Both the position numbers and the translations under genes were made by a program. The notes under the pieces are model-generated. The model searched no databases and was not told the origin of the DNA. It saw only the letters and a program-made list of their open reading frames with translations. Below are positions 26,203-34,705 of a stretch of DNA of 47,131 nucleotides, piece after piece. The DNA comes from an uncultured Clostridia bacterium (GTDB lineage Bacteria > Bacillota > Clostridia > TANB77 > CAG-508): NCBI GenBank assembly GCA_947624195.1, contig CANQJH010000011.1, positions 1 through 47,131 on the forward strand, written 5' to 3'. Each line of letters opens with the position of its first letter. Within the stretch, counting starts at the first letter, position 1.

Positions 26203-26862
26203 ATGTTAAATCCTTTTGAAGGGCTTTCTAGCTTGCAAAGGGCTAGATTGCTTATTAAATTAGAAAGTCATATTTATAATTTTAATAAAAATGAAGAGAT
26301 TTTTTCCAAGTTAAAAAATACGAATATTCTTTGTATTTTAATAGAAGGTCATGCAAAAATTATAAAGACAAATGACCTTGGCGAAGAAATCTTGGTTGAA
26401 GAATTATTTGATAATGATGTTTTTGGTTCAAATTTTTACGGTATAGATAGCTCTGACTGCCAAATCATTGCATTGGAACCTTGCAAGGTTCTTTTAATTG
26501 ACTACAATAAATTAATTAACATAAAAAATGTTAATTACCCATATTATAACATTTTTATATTTAATTTGTTCCAAATAATTAATGACAAATTTAAAGAAAA
26601 TAACGACAGAATTCTGATTCTTACTAAGAAAAACATTAGAGATAAATTATTAGCTTTTTTTGAAAATGAATATAAGAAAAATCATTCTCAAGTTATTTAT
26701 TTACCTAGTAATTTTAAGAATTTGGCTGATTATCTTTCTATCAATCGTTCCGCTATGTTTAGGGAATTGAAGAGCTTAAAAGATGACAAATTCATAAAAA
26801 TTAATGGTAAAAAGATTACATTATTGCACATATCTAGTCTTATGAATAATTATTATGTATAA
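26203..26862 (+). CDS. Crp/Fnr family transcription regulator
   Basis: The 219-residue protein has an N-terminal cyclic-nucleotide-binding-like beta barrel (about 20-110; NILCILIEGHAKIIKTNDLGEEILVEELFDNDVFG) and a C-terminal winged helix (LADYLSINRSAMFRELKSLKDDKFI). It lacks the four-Cys Fnr cluster pattern at the N-terminus, so the signal is unknown. Such regulators in Clostridia often respond to redox or NO. The start at 26203 uses GGTGATG as ribosome binding site and leaves a very short leader if the promoter with TAAAAT at 26181 is used. Divergent to nrdD, which it may control (inferred). Confidence 0.85.
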   Translation: MLNPFEGLSSLQRARLLIKLESHIYNFNKNEEIFSKLKNTNILCILIEGHAKIIKTNDLGEEILVEELFDNDVFGSNFYGIDSSDCQIIALEPCKVLLIDYNKLINIKNVNYPYYNIFIFNLFQIINDKFKENNDRILILTKKNIRDKLLAFFENEYKKNHSQVIYLPSNFKNLADYLSINRSAMFRELKSLKDDKFIKINGKKITLLHISSLMNNYYV

Positions 26863-26893
26863 TGAAAAAATTTTTTTATAACTTTTTAATAGT

Positions 26894-26928
26894 TTGAAGG
26901 ATAGTAATTCACAATTACTATCCTTCAA
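26894..26928. terminator. Bidirectional terminator between the Crp/Fnr gene and rimO
   Basis: Positions 26894-26909 and 26913-26928 form a perfect 16-bp stem with a 3-nt CAC loop in the gap between two convergent genes. T-tracts are modest on both sides. Confidence 0.85.
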
Positions 26929-26953
26929 TTTGTATTACATATAATCATTAAAA

Positions 26954-28399
26954 CTAAGGTAATATTTCGCCTATTAGGTCATACTCTGATACGTCCGTCA
27001 CTTTACATTTTACGAAAGTGTTTATCTCCGCTTCGTCTTGCAAATATATGTATCCGTCTATGTCAGGAACGTCCATATATGTTCTGCCAACAAAGTATAG
27101 CTGATTATCGTCTGATACTATTGCATCCTCAATTAAAACATCAAATTCTTTTCCGATAAACTTTTTAAGGTTAGATTTTGATATTTCTTTTTGAAGCTTC
27201 ATAATTTTATTGTATCTTGATTTTTTTGTGGATGGGTGAATTTGATTAGCCATTTTTGATGCTCCAGTTCCTTCTTCTTTTGAGTATGCAAAGCATCCCA
27301 ATTTATCAAATTTAGCCCATTTTACAAATTCATATAATTTATTAAAATCTTCTTCTGTTTCGCCAGGAAAACCAACCATTAATGTGCTTCTAATAATAAC
27401 TCCTGGTATTTCTTTTCTTAATTTTGTAATTAGTTCTTTTGTACTTTTTTCACTAGATGCTCTGTTCATTTTTTTCAAAATTTTGTCTGATATGTGTTGC
27501 ATTGGTATATCAAAGTATTTACATATTTTTTTATTTTTTTTCACTTCATTTATTAGTTCGTCGGTTATTGTTTCCGGATATGAATATAAAAATCTAATCC
27601 ACTTTACTCCGTCTATCTTGCTAATTTTATGTAGCAAATCTGCCAACATAGGTTTTCCATAGATGTCAATCCCATATTTAGTAGTATCCTGTGCAATAAT
27701 AATAAATTCTCTAATACCTTGTTTTGCTAAGCTTTCTACCTCTTTCAAAATATCTTCTTGCTTTCTACTCGTGTATCTTCCTCTTATATAGGGGATAGCA
27801 CAAAAAGTACAAAAATTGTTGCAACCTTCTGCTATTCTGATGTAAGCAAAATTACAACCTGTTGTAATTATTCTATCTAAAAAGTCCAAATTGCCTGGTT
27901 TATTGTTTTGAGATAACTCCTTTTTTCTATTTGCAATTGATAATTCCAATTTATCTTGCTTGTTTTGTCTAGTTGACTCTTTTTCTCTACTTTCAATTGG
28001 TAAGTTCAAACTATCTGATTTAACGCTTCTCAATAAGCTTCTGCCGCTGCTTTCAACTAACTCCTCTACTTGTTTCCAAAAGTTTTCGTATTCACTAAAT
28101 TTAACAAATAAATCCACCTCTGGCATTTCTTTTGCTAGTTCTTCCTTATATCTTTCTACCAAACAACCAGTAACTATTAAAAATTTACATTTTTGTTTTT
28201 TGTACTCTGCCATTTCTAAAATCGTATTTATTGCCTCTTCTTTTGCCGAACCAATAAAGCCACAAGTGTTAATTACAATTATGTTTGCTTCTTCTGGGTT
28301 ATTTACTATTTCATAAGATTTTTTCTTAAATAATCCTATCATCATTTCTGTATCAACTAAGTTCTTGCTACAACCCAATGATATAAATCCTACTTTCAT
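26954..28399 (-). CDS. rimO: Ribosomal protein S12 methylthiotransferase RimO, with inserted repeats
   Basis: The 481-residue protein has the N-terminal MTTase domain (GFISLGCSKNLVDTEMMIG, INTCGFIGSAKEEAI, VTGCL, three cluster Cys), the radical SAM domain (AEGCNNFCTFCAIPYIRGRY, CX3CX2C at 193-200) and a C-terminal TRAM domain. It methylthiolates the conserved Asp of ribosomal protein S12. It is about 40 residues longer than usual: residues 117-170 hold a polar insert with two imperfect 20-residue repeats (DSLNLPIESREK, DKLELSIANRKK). AAAGGAG precedes the start. It follows the capA-like gene after 30 bp. Confidence 0.94.
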   Translation of the reverse strand: MKVGFISLGCSKNLVDTEMMIGLFKKKSYEIVNNPEEANIIVINTCGFIGSAKEEAINTILEMAEYKKQKCKFLIVTGCLVERYKEELAKEMPEVDLFVKFSEYENFWKQVEELVESSGRSLLRSVKSDSLNLPIESREKESTRQNKQDKLELSIANRKKELSQNNKPGNLDFLDRIITTGCNFAYIRIAEGCNNFCTFCAIPYIRGRYTSRKQEDILKEVESLAKQGIREFIIIAQDTTKYGIDIYGKPMLADLLHKISKIDGVKWIRFLYSYPETITDELINEVKKNKKICKYFDIPMQHISDKILKKMNRASSEKSTKELITKLRKEIPGVIIRSTLMVGFPGETEEDFNKLYEFVKWAKFDKLGCFAYSKEEGTGASKMANQIHPSTKKSRYNKIMKLQKEISKSNLKKFIGKEFDVLIEDAIVSDDNQLYFVGRTYMDVPDIDGYIYLQDEAEINTFVKCKVTDVSEYDLIGEILP

Positions 28400-28429
28400 G
28401 ATTTGCTCCTTTTGCTACTACATTTAGTG

Positions 28430-29617
28430 TTAGTTAGACTTGCCTAGTATAGAATTTAATCTGTCAACTCCTCTAACTAATTTATCATAAGTCTTTTTAT
28501 CTATATCACTTTTGTCTCCGTAATTTGCAATTTCCGCCTTCATATCTAGAATTTTAAATCTATTTTCTTTATATTTTGCTCCTTTGTCTAACATATACAC
28601 AGGAGTATAATCTACTTTATAAAGTGAAGCTTTGCCTTCTTTATCAACAAATATTTGAATATTTAAGATTAATTCAAGGTTTGCATTTTCTACTGTAAAA
28701 TCAGATGTGTAGTCACCTATTGAATATGCTATAAAACAATCTTGGAAATCACTATTTTGAATAACTTCCATTTTTTGAACTGCCGATGGATGAGCACCTA
28801 TAATGATGTCTGCACCTAAACCTACTAAATATTTAGCTTGGCTTTCTTGGTAACTACTAACTGTATTTGTATTTACATCGCCCCAGTGCATCATAACAAT
28901 TGAAAATGCTGCATTTGCTTCCGCATATTCCAAATCTTGTTTTACCAAATCTTCTTGATAAATGTTAACTCCAGTTTTTTTATTGTCATATGTATAAGCA
29001 AGTATTGCTATTTTGGTACCTTTTATTTCTATTATTTTAACTCTTTCTTCTGGCGTTTCTGCTGACTTGCCAACAGTATCTATTCCAATGCTTTCTAAGT
29101 AATCTTTAGTTGCATTTAGTCCTTCTATTCCGTTATCTAAAGCGTGATTATGTGCTAGGCTTACGAAATCAATTCCGCTTTTGCCAACTGCATTTGCAAA
29201 GTCTTTGGTGTCTTCTGTTATTGTAGTTTCATAAGTACCCAAGCTTAAATCTACGTCTTCTAAGAGCCTTGATATGTCGGTAAATATGCTATTATAGTCT
29301 CTTCCATATTGTCTTAAATTATTACCACATAAAATATCCCCTACAGCGGATAATCTAATAATTTGATTAGTTTTATAATTTTCTAAACTTTCCATCTCTT
29401 TTGAAGTTGCTGAATATATTTCATCTATTTGAGCCTGAATTCTGGCTTTTTCTAGGGTTATTCTTCTTTTTTCATTTACATTTAAAATTGTCATGATGAG
29501 TACACATGCTACAATAATTAAAATTAGAATACCACTTAACTTTAAAAAAGTTTTGTTACTTAATGTTTCCACTATTACATTATCTTTTCTTCTTGTTCTT
29601 GCTCGTCTATTTGGCAT
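28430..29617 (-). CDS. CapA/PgsA-family metallophosphatase-like protein
   Basis: The 395-residue protein has a basic N-terminus (MPNRRARTRRKD), one membrane anchor (about 28-47, LSGILILIIVACVLIMTIL), a coiled-coil stalk, and an extracellular calcineurin-like CapA domain: RLSAVGDILCGN, FVSLAHNHALDNG, SIVMMHWGDV and DIIIGAHPSAVQ. CapA-type proteins act in poly-gamma-glutamate or other capsule polymer export, but no other pgs/cap genes are nearby, so the function is open. The start codon has no close ribosome binding site; AAGGAG lies 36 nt upstream in a leader shared with the spoU gene. Confidence 0.85.
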   Translation of the reverse strand: MPNRRARTRRKDNVIVETLSNKTFLKLSGILILIIVACVLIMTILNVNEKRRITLEKARIQAQIDEIYSATSKEMESLENYKTNQIIRLSAVGDILCGNNLRQYGRDYNSIFTDISRLLEDVDLSLGTYETTITEDTKDFANAVGKSGIDFVSLAHNHALDNGIEGLNATKDYLESIGIDTVGKSAETPEERVKIIEIKGTKIAILAYTYDNKKTGVNIYQEDLVKQDLEYAEANAAFSIVMMHWGDVNTNTVSSYQESQAKYLVGLGADIIIGAHPSAVQKMEVIQNSDFQDCFIAYSIGDYTSDFTVENANLELILNIQIFVDKEGKASLYKVDYTPVYMLDKGAKYKENRFKILDMKAEIANYGDKSDIDKKTYDKLVRGVDRLNSILGKSN

Positions 29618-29692
29618 TTTGATTAGTTTTTGCTAGCTTTAGGCTAACATTTTCTCCTTGTATAATAGATTTAGGTTTTTAAAAGGTTACCT
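29618..29692 (-). promoter_or_regulatory. Structured leader of the capA-like gene (shared leader type)
   Basis: Reading the minus strand: a stem-capable block with AAAAACCTAAAT, then ACAAGGAG, then a small hairpin (TGTTAGC/GCTAGCA), then AATCAAA directly before ATG. The AAGGAG is 36 nt from the gene start but 3 nt from a micro-ORF ATG TTA GCC TAA. The same order and near-identical words precede the spoU gene at 38452-38533. Shared sequence is seen directly; a regulatory function is inferred. Confidence 0.6.
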
Positions 29693-29752
29693 ATAAACTT
29701 TTATATCATGTCACTTAAGCGAGATGATTTTTGTATTAACACTGCTGTTTTT

Positions 29753-29908
29753 ATTTTTGCTTTTAGCTTATTTATGGTGTATTTGTAAACTTTAGCTCTC
29801 TTTTAATTTATCTACTGTATACTTGTAGGATTAGCTCTTTCTTAACTTATCTACTGTATACTTGTAGGCTTAGCCTTCTCTTAACTTATTTACTGTATAT
29901 TTATAATC
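29753..29908 (-). repeat. 39-bp tandem repeats copying the 3' end of rpe
   Basis: Three clear 39-bp units (29792-29830, 29831-29869, 29870-29908) and one diverged unit (29753-29791) lie head to tail. The unit at 29870-29908 is the true end of rpe and codes for DYKYTVNKLREG plus stop. The next units would code for YKYTVDKLRKS-stop, YKYTVDKLKES-stop and YKYTINKLKAK, so each copy preserves the reading of the gene's C-terminus including, in two of the three downstream copies, a stop codon. This fills most of the 29693-29869 gap. Confidence 0.85.
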
Positions 29909-30526
29909 TTTAGCATTTATTAATGTTGTACCAACAACTGCAATATCTATTCCTGCTTCTTTTAATTCTTTAATATTGTCAAGTCCTATTCCACCATCAG
30001 CTTCTATCTCTGTATCTAAATTATTTTCCTCTATATATTTTTTTAATGTCTTAATTTTCTCAATCGTTTCAGGAATAAGAGCTTGTCCTCCCTTGCCTGG
30101 TTCTACAGTCATTACTAAAACATTATGAATTAATGGTAAATACTCATATACGTCTTCTACATTTGTGTTAGGCTTAATTGAAATTCCAACTTTAGAATAT
30201 TGTTTTATATAATTTATTAAATCCAATACTTCTTGTTTACCCTTTGCCGCTTCCAAATGAAATGTTATACATTTAGGCTCATTTGATGAAAAAATATCCA
30301 CATACCTTTTTACATCTTGTACCATTAAATGTACATCTAATGGAATATTTGTTATATTTTTTAGATTATCAGAATATATTTTCATAATTTCTGCTGTATT
30401 GTTTTTTACAAATTTTCCATCCATTACATCTATGTGAAAATAATCTATATGTGCTAATTCTAGCCTGTAAAATGTATGAATAGCTTCTTCCTCTTTTACA
30501 CTTAAAATAGATGCTGATATGTCCAT
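29870..30526 (-). CDS. rpe: Ribulose-phosphate 3-epimerase
   Basis: The 218-residue TIM barrel has the Rpe motifs: MDISASILS at the start, YFHIDVMDGKFVKNNT, LDVHLMVQD, CITFHLEA, VLVMTVEPGKGGQ, and EIEADGGIG. It interconverts ribulose-5-phosphate and xylulose-5-phosphate in the pentose phosphate pathway. I chose ATG 30526 (GGAAGGAG upstream) because this gives the family N-terminus. The gene belongs to the conserved rlmN-prpC-prkC-(rsgA)-rpe neighbourhood, but rsgA is absent and a terminator separates it from prkC. Its last 12 codons are the first of several tandem copies. Confidence 0.92.
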   Translation of the reverse strand: MDISASILSVKEEEAIHTFYRLELAHIDYFHIDVMDGKFVKNNTAEIMKIYSDNLKNITNIPLDVHLMVQDVKRYVDIFSSNEPKCITFHLEAAKGKQEVLDLINYIKQYSKVGISIKPNTNVEDVYEYLPLIHNVLVMTVEPGKGGQALIPETIEKIKTLKKYIEENNLDTEIEADGGIGLDNIKELKEAGIDIAVVGTTLINAKDYKYTVNKLREG

Positions 30527-30583
30527 GGCGTTCTCCTTCCCATTCATTCTAATTTTATCAAAATTTTAAATCTTGGTCAATAC

Positions 30584-30613
30584 AAAAAGGCTACAAATTA
30601 ATGTAACCTTTTT
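30584..30613 (-). terminator. Intrinsic terminator after prkC
   Basis: AAAAAGG-TACA and TGTA-CCTTTTT pair with one C/A mismatch, loop of six, and a T-run on the minus strand. It lies 32 bp past the prkC stop. Confidence 0.8.
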
Positions 30614-30644
30614 ACTCATGTAATGAATGAATTAACAATTCAAA

Positions 30645-32594
30645 TTATTCCTTAATGTACCATACTGAGTTGTCTCCCCAATCATCTATGTTAGCTTCTT
30701 TTTTGATAGTCTTTGTCATATTTCCTTGTGCTATTTTGATTTCAATTGACTGAACTCCTGAACCAGTAACTGTTCCTAAATCAACATCAGTATCTCCAAC
30801 TTTAGCAGATTTTCCACCAACTAAAGTCTTTCCATTTACTACAACCGTAATTGTTACTGCATTAGAGCCCTCTGAAGTTGTATTTGATGAATTTGATACA
30901 ACTGCTGGAACTTTTTCTAAAACTAACTTAATTGTTTTGCTCTTATTCTCTACTTTATTTACTTGTATCTCTATTTCTGTACCTTCTGCAACTTCTTCTC
31001 CTGAATTAATGCTTTGAGAAAGTACTTTTCCATTTTCTTTTTCATTATCTGTTGCATAAGATACTTTTGTTTTTAGATTTGCGTTTACTAATGTAGCATT
31101 AGCTGTACCCTCATCCATACCTATAACATATGGTACTTTGGTCTTAGCTGTTCCACTACTTACAACTACTTTTACCGTATCTCCTGATTTTACAAGAGTT
31201 CCCTCAGTTACATCTTGACTTACGACATATCCAGCTTGAACCTTATTGTTATTTTGTACTTCTTCAACAAGCTCTATTCCTATCTCTAAAGCTGAATTTC
31301 GTACGTCTTCTATCTTTGAGCCTACAAAGTTTGGTAACGGATTTGTTTCAGGGCCTTTACTTACAACAACTTTAATTGTTTCTCCCTTTTTCATTTTATC
31401 TCCAGCTTTAAATGGTGGTTCTTGAGAAATTATTCTTCCCTCTTCAACTTCGCTACTTGCCGCTTCTGTTGTTTCTATTTTCAATTCTAATGAATCTACT
31501 TTTTCTTGCACTTCGCTAAGTGTCAAATTTACTAAGTTAGGAACTTCTACCTTTTTGCTAATACCTCCATCAAGAGCTATTTTTGTAATTAAAAATACTA
31601 TTACAAATAATAAAATCAATCCTAAAATAAATATTAGTATTTTTGATTTTGGATGTTCAGCAAAAAATCCTTTTTTCTTTTTACCTTTATTTTTATCATC
31701 AACTGCTTTCATTACTCTTGTGTATTGGCCATTTCTATTTTCAATAATAACAAAATCTCCATCTGGATCTTTTAAAGCTTTTGCCAAATCATTTAACATT
31801 TCTGTTGCAGTATTATATCTTTCATTTGGATCTTTTTGCATTGCCTTCACTACTATTTGATTTACCGCAGTAGGAATATCACCATTTAATTGAATTGGCT
31901 CTGGTGCCTCTTCTTGCATATGTTTTAGAGCAACTGACACTGGTGTATCTGCATCAAATGGCACTTTACCTGTAAGCATTTCATACATTACTACACCTAA
32001 TGAATATAAGTCAGATTTAGCATCAGTCATACCACCTTTTGCTTGCTCAGGTGAAAAATAATGTACTGAGCCTATTGTTGTTCCAAATGCTGTAATAGTT
32101 GAATTAGATACAGCTTTTGCAATTCCAAAGTCTGTTACTTTAGCAACTCCATCCTCTGTAATTATTATATTGTGAGGCTTTATATCTCTATGAACAATAC
32201 CATTTTTGTGAGCTTCTTCAAGTGCTGATGCTATTTGCATTGCAATATTTACAGCCCATTTCCAAGATATTGTTCCATCCTTTTTTATAATTTCTTTTAG
32301 CGTTTTTCCTTTTACCAATTCCATAACTATGTAGTATAAATTGCTTTCTTCTTCAAATCCTACATCATAAATTGATACTATATTTGCATGAGACAATCCA
32401 GCTGCTGATTGAGCTTCTGAATTAAATCTTTTTATAAAATCAGAATCAGTAGTATACTCATCTTTCAATACTTTTACAGCTACATATCTATTAAGTACAT
32501 GGTCTTTTGCCTTGAAAACAGTAGCCATTCCGCCGTTTCCTGCTTCTTCTAGGATTTCATATCGATTTCCTATTATTTTTCCAATTAGGTTCAT
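30645..32594 (-). CDS. prkC: Serine/threonine protein kinase with PASTA repeats
   Basis: The 649-residue protein has a cytosolic Hanks-type kinase domain (GNGGMATVFKA, VAVKVL, HRDIKPHNIII, DFGIAKA, GSVHYFSPEQA), one membrane helix (ILIFILGLILLFVIVFLI, about residue 330), and three extracellular PASTA domains that bind muropeptides. A further beta-rich domain (about 560-649) follows them. It senses cell wall fragments and controls growth and germination in Firmicutes. I chose ATG 32594 (GAAAGGA upstream). It follows the PP2C phosphatase gene by 78 bp, its usual partner. Confidence 0.95.
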   Translation of the reverse strand: MNLIGKIIGNRYEILEEAGNGGMATVFKAKDHVLNRYVAVKVLKDEYTTDSDFIKRFNSEAQSAAGLSHANIVSIYDVGFEEESNLYYIVMELVKGKTLKEIIKKDGTISWKWAVNIAMQIASALEEAHKNGIVHRDIKPHNIIITEDGVAKVTDFGIAKAVSNSTITAFGTTIGSVHYFSPEQAKGGMTDAKSDLYSLGVVMYEMLTGKVPFDADTPVSVALKHMQEEAPEPIQLNGDIPTAVNQIVVKAMQKDPNERYNTATEMLNDLAKALKDPDGDFVIIENRNGQYTRVMKAVDDKNKGKKKKGFFAEHPKSKILIFILGLILLFVIVFLITKIALDGGISKKVEVPNLVNLTLSEVQEKVDSLELKIETTEAASSEVEEGRIISQEPPFKAGDKMKKGETIKVVVSKGPETNPLPNFVGSKIEDVRNSALEIGIELVEEVQNNNKVQAGYVVSQDVTEGTLVKSGDTVKVVVSSGTAKTKVPYVIGMDEGTANATLVNANLKTKVSYATDNEKENGKVLSQSINSGEEVAEGTEIEIQVNKVENKSKTIKLVLEKVPAVVSNSSNTTSEGSNAVTITVVVNGKTLVGGKSAKVGDTDVDLGTVTGSGVQSIEIKIAQGNMTKTIKKEANIDDWGDNSVWYIKE

Positions 32595-32672
32595 AATAAT
32601 TTTCATTCCTTTCTCGATTCGTTTGTATAGCATACATCATAATGCACACTATTTGCAAACAAAAATCCTTGA

Positions 32673-33392
32673 TTACCTTATGATTATTGCAGTTATGTTA
32701 TCATTTCCACCTAGGTCATTTGCCTTTTGCACTAATAATTTTGTTGCATCAGTTGGGTTTTCTTTAATAATAGTTTTAATTTCTTGTTCTGAAACCATAT
32801 TTGTTAAACCATCTGAGCACATAAGTATAATATCATCTTTTATAAAACCATGCACAGATGCATCAGGCTCAACAAAAGTTGTGCATCCAAGAGCCTTCAT
32901 AAGCATATTTTTCTTTGGATGTTTCATACTCTCTTCTTTAGTAATTTTTCCTTCATCAACTAATTGTTGCACATAACTATGGTCTTTTGTAATACGTCTT
33001 ATAACTTCTTTTCTTATTCTATAAATTCTACTATCTCCAATATGTGATATAAAAGCTTTGTTTTGATATATTAGACATATATCCAATGTTGTACCCATAT
33101 TGCTTATTTCACTATTGCCTTGTGATTTTTCATAAACTATCATATTAGCATATTGTGTACTACTCTTTACTAAGTTCAATAAGTCGTCTTTATTTTTTTC
33201 AAAATTGGTTTGGATATAGTTTTTTGCAGACTGAACTGCAAGTTTACTTGCTATTTCGCCACCATTATATCCACCCATACCATCTGCTAATATAAACAAT
33301 TGGATTTCATCATCTGGATAACTAATATAAAAGTAGTCTTCGTTAATTTCTCTAGCTTTTCCCACATCAGAGGTTGCAAAAGCTTTTGGCAT
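32673..33392 (-). CDS. prpC: PP2C-family protein phosphatase (PrpC/Stp)
   Basis: The 239-residue protein has the PP2C metal-binding motifs: REINEDYFY, ILADGMGGYNGGEIAS, ISHIGDSRIYRI, ITKDHSYVQ, ILMCSDGLTNM and GGNDNITAIII. It reverses phosphorylation by the neighbouring PrkC kinase. GGAGG lies before ATG 33392. It is placed between rlmN and prkC, the same order as in Bacillus subtilis. Confidence 0.95.
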   Translation of the reverse strand: MPKAFATSDVGKAREINEDYFYISYPDDEIQLFILADGMGGYNGGEIASKLAVQSAKNYIQTNFEKNKDDLLNLVKSSTQYANMIVYEKSQGNSEISNMGTTLDICLIYQNKAFISHIGDSRIYRIRKEVIRRITKDHSYVQQLVDEGKITKEESMKHPKKNMLMKALGCTTFVEPDASVHGFIKDDIILMCSDGLTNMVSEQEIKTIIKENPTDATKLLVQKANDLGGNDNITAIIIR

Positions 33393-33434
33393 TAATAATT
33401 TCCTCCTAATTTACTTTGTTATCATTAGTTTTTA

Positions 33435-34458
33435 TTACTTAATGTTTTGCCTCCTAAGTTGTCCGCAAGCTGCATTTATATCTGAACCCAGTTCTCGCCT
33501 AATTGTTGCAACTATACCGCGCATTATTCAAATAATCTCTAAATTTCATTATATTTTCTAGCGAACTTTTTGTGTATTTTCCATTTTCGATTTTATTGAT
33601 TGGTATTAAATTTACATGACATAACATTCCTTTAAGTAGTTTGATTAATTCATCTGCGTCTTTTAAATTGTCATTATTGTCTTTTGCCAATGCATATTCA
33701 AAAGAAATTCTTTTATTTGTTTTATTTATATAATACTTACATGCTTGTATAAGTTCTTGTATATTATATGCACTATTGACTGGCATCATACTTGAACGCA
33801 CTTGATTATTTGCACTATGTAAAGATACTGATAATGTGCATTGCATATCTGCATCAGCAAATTCATATATCTTAGGTACAATTCCACTTGTTGATACGCT
33901 AATATGTCTTGCACCTATATTAAGTCCTTTTGGATTATTTAATATTTTAATTGCATTTATAACATTATCATAATTATCAAATGGTTCGCCAATGCCCATA
34001 AACACGACATTTGACACTTTTAAGTCTGTGTCCTGCTCAATAGCTAAGATTTGCTCTACAATTTCCCCTGAGGTTAAATTCCTTATAAAAGGAATTCCTG
34101 TTGATGCACAGAATTTACATCCCATTTTGCATCCAATTTGTGAAGAAACGCATACTGATTTTCCAAAATGATATTCCATAAGAACTGATTCTATCGCATT
34201 TCCATCTGATAATCCAAATAAATACTTCTTTGTACCATCTACGGATTCAAGCTTTTTGACGATTGTGTAATTACATATGTCAAAATTTAATGCTAATTTC
34301 TTTCTTAACTCCAGTGACAAATTAGTCATTTCGTCAAAGCTTTTTACTTTATCTACATAAAGCCATTTAAAAATCTGTTCTGCTCTAAAAGGTTTTTCTT
34401 CTAAGAGTTTTAGTTGTTCTTTTAGTTCTTCTAAATTATAGTCTTTTATGTTTTTCAA
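33435..34458 (-). CDS. rlmN: RlmN methyltransferase, decoded only with a +1 shift at CGG codon 314
   Basis: The protein shows the radical SAM motif [11 protein letters not shown] (CX3CX2C), SGEIVEQIL and [11 protein letters not shown]. RlmN methylates C2 of A2503 in 23S rRNA and A37 of some tRNAs. In the zero frame it ends after 319 residues (ARYSCNN-stop), without the essential C-terminal Cys. Codon 314 is CGG (33517-33519); dropping its C restores [20 protein letters not shown] and a stop at 33435, giving 340 residues, the normal length, with the catalytic Cys in AACGQL. The tail is perfectly conserved, which argues against old decay. It lies 42 bp upstream of prpC. Confidence 0.9.
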
Positions 34459-34666
34459 ATATTAAATCCTCTTTTCGCTTACAATCATAACTTGAAATTA
34501 TGTTGTTAAAGATAAATTTTATTATCCTATTATAATTTATATCACTAATTTAATTTTATTGCAATATTTTACTTGCATTTTTATTACTTCCGTAGTATAA
34601 AGGCCCTCTATCAAAATTTTGGAGGTTGCGCAAATATCTAAATATTAATGTTCAAATAAGCACAAC

Positions 34667-34692
34667 ACTGGGACTGCGTATGCAGTCCCAGT
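34667..34692. terminator. Perfect hairpin downstream of aspS
   Basis: ACTGGGACTGC (34667-34677) and GCAGTCCCAGT (34682-34692) form an 11-bp stem with a GTAT loop. The T-rich tail (ATTTTGTTTTTTATT) is on the plus-strand side, while on the minus (aspS) side the next bases are GTTGTGC. It may stop aspS or end an unannotated plus-strand transcript from about 34560. Confidence 0.65.
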
Positions 34693-34705
34693 ATTTTGTT
34701 TTTTA

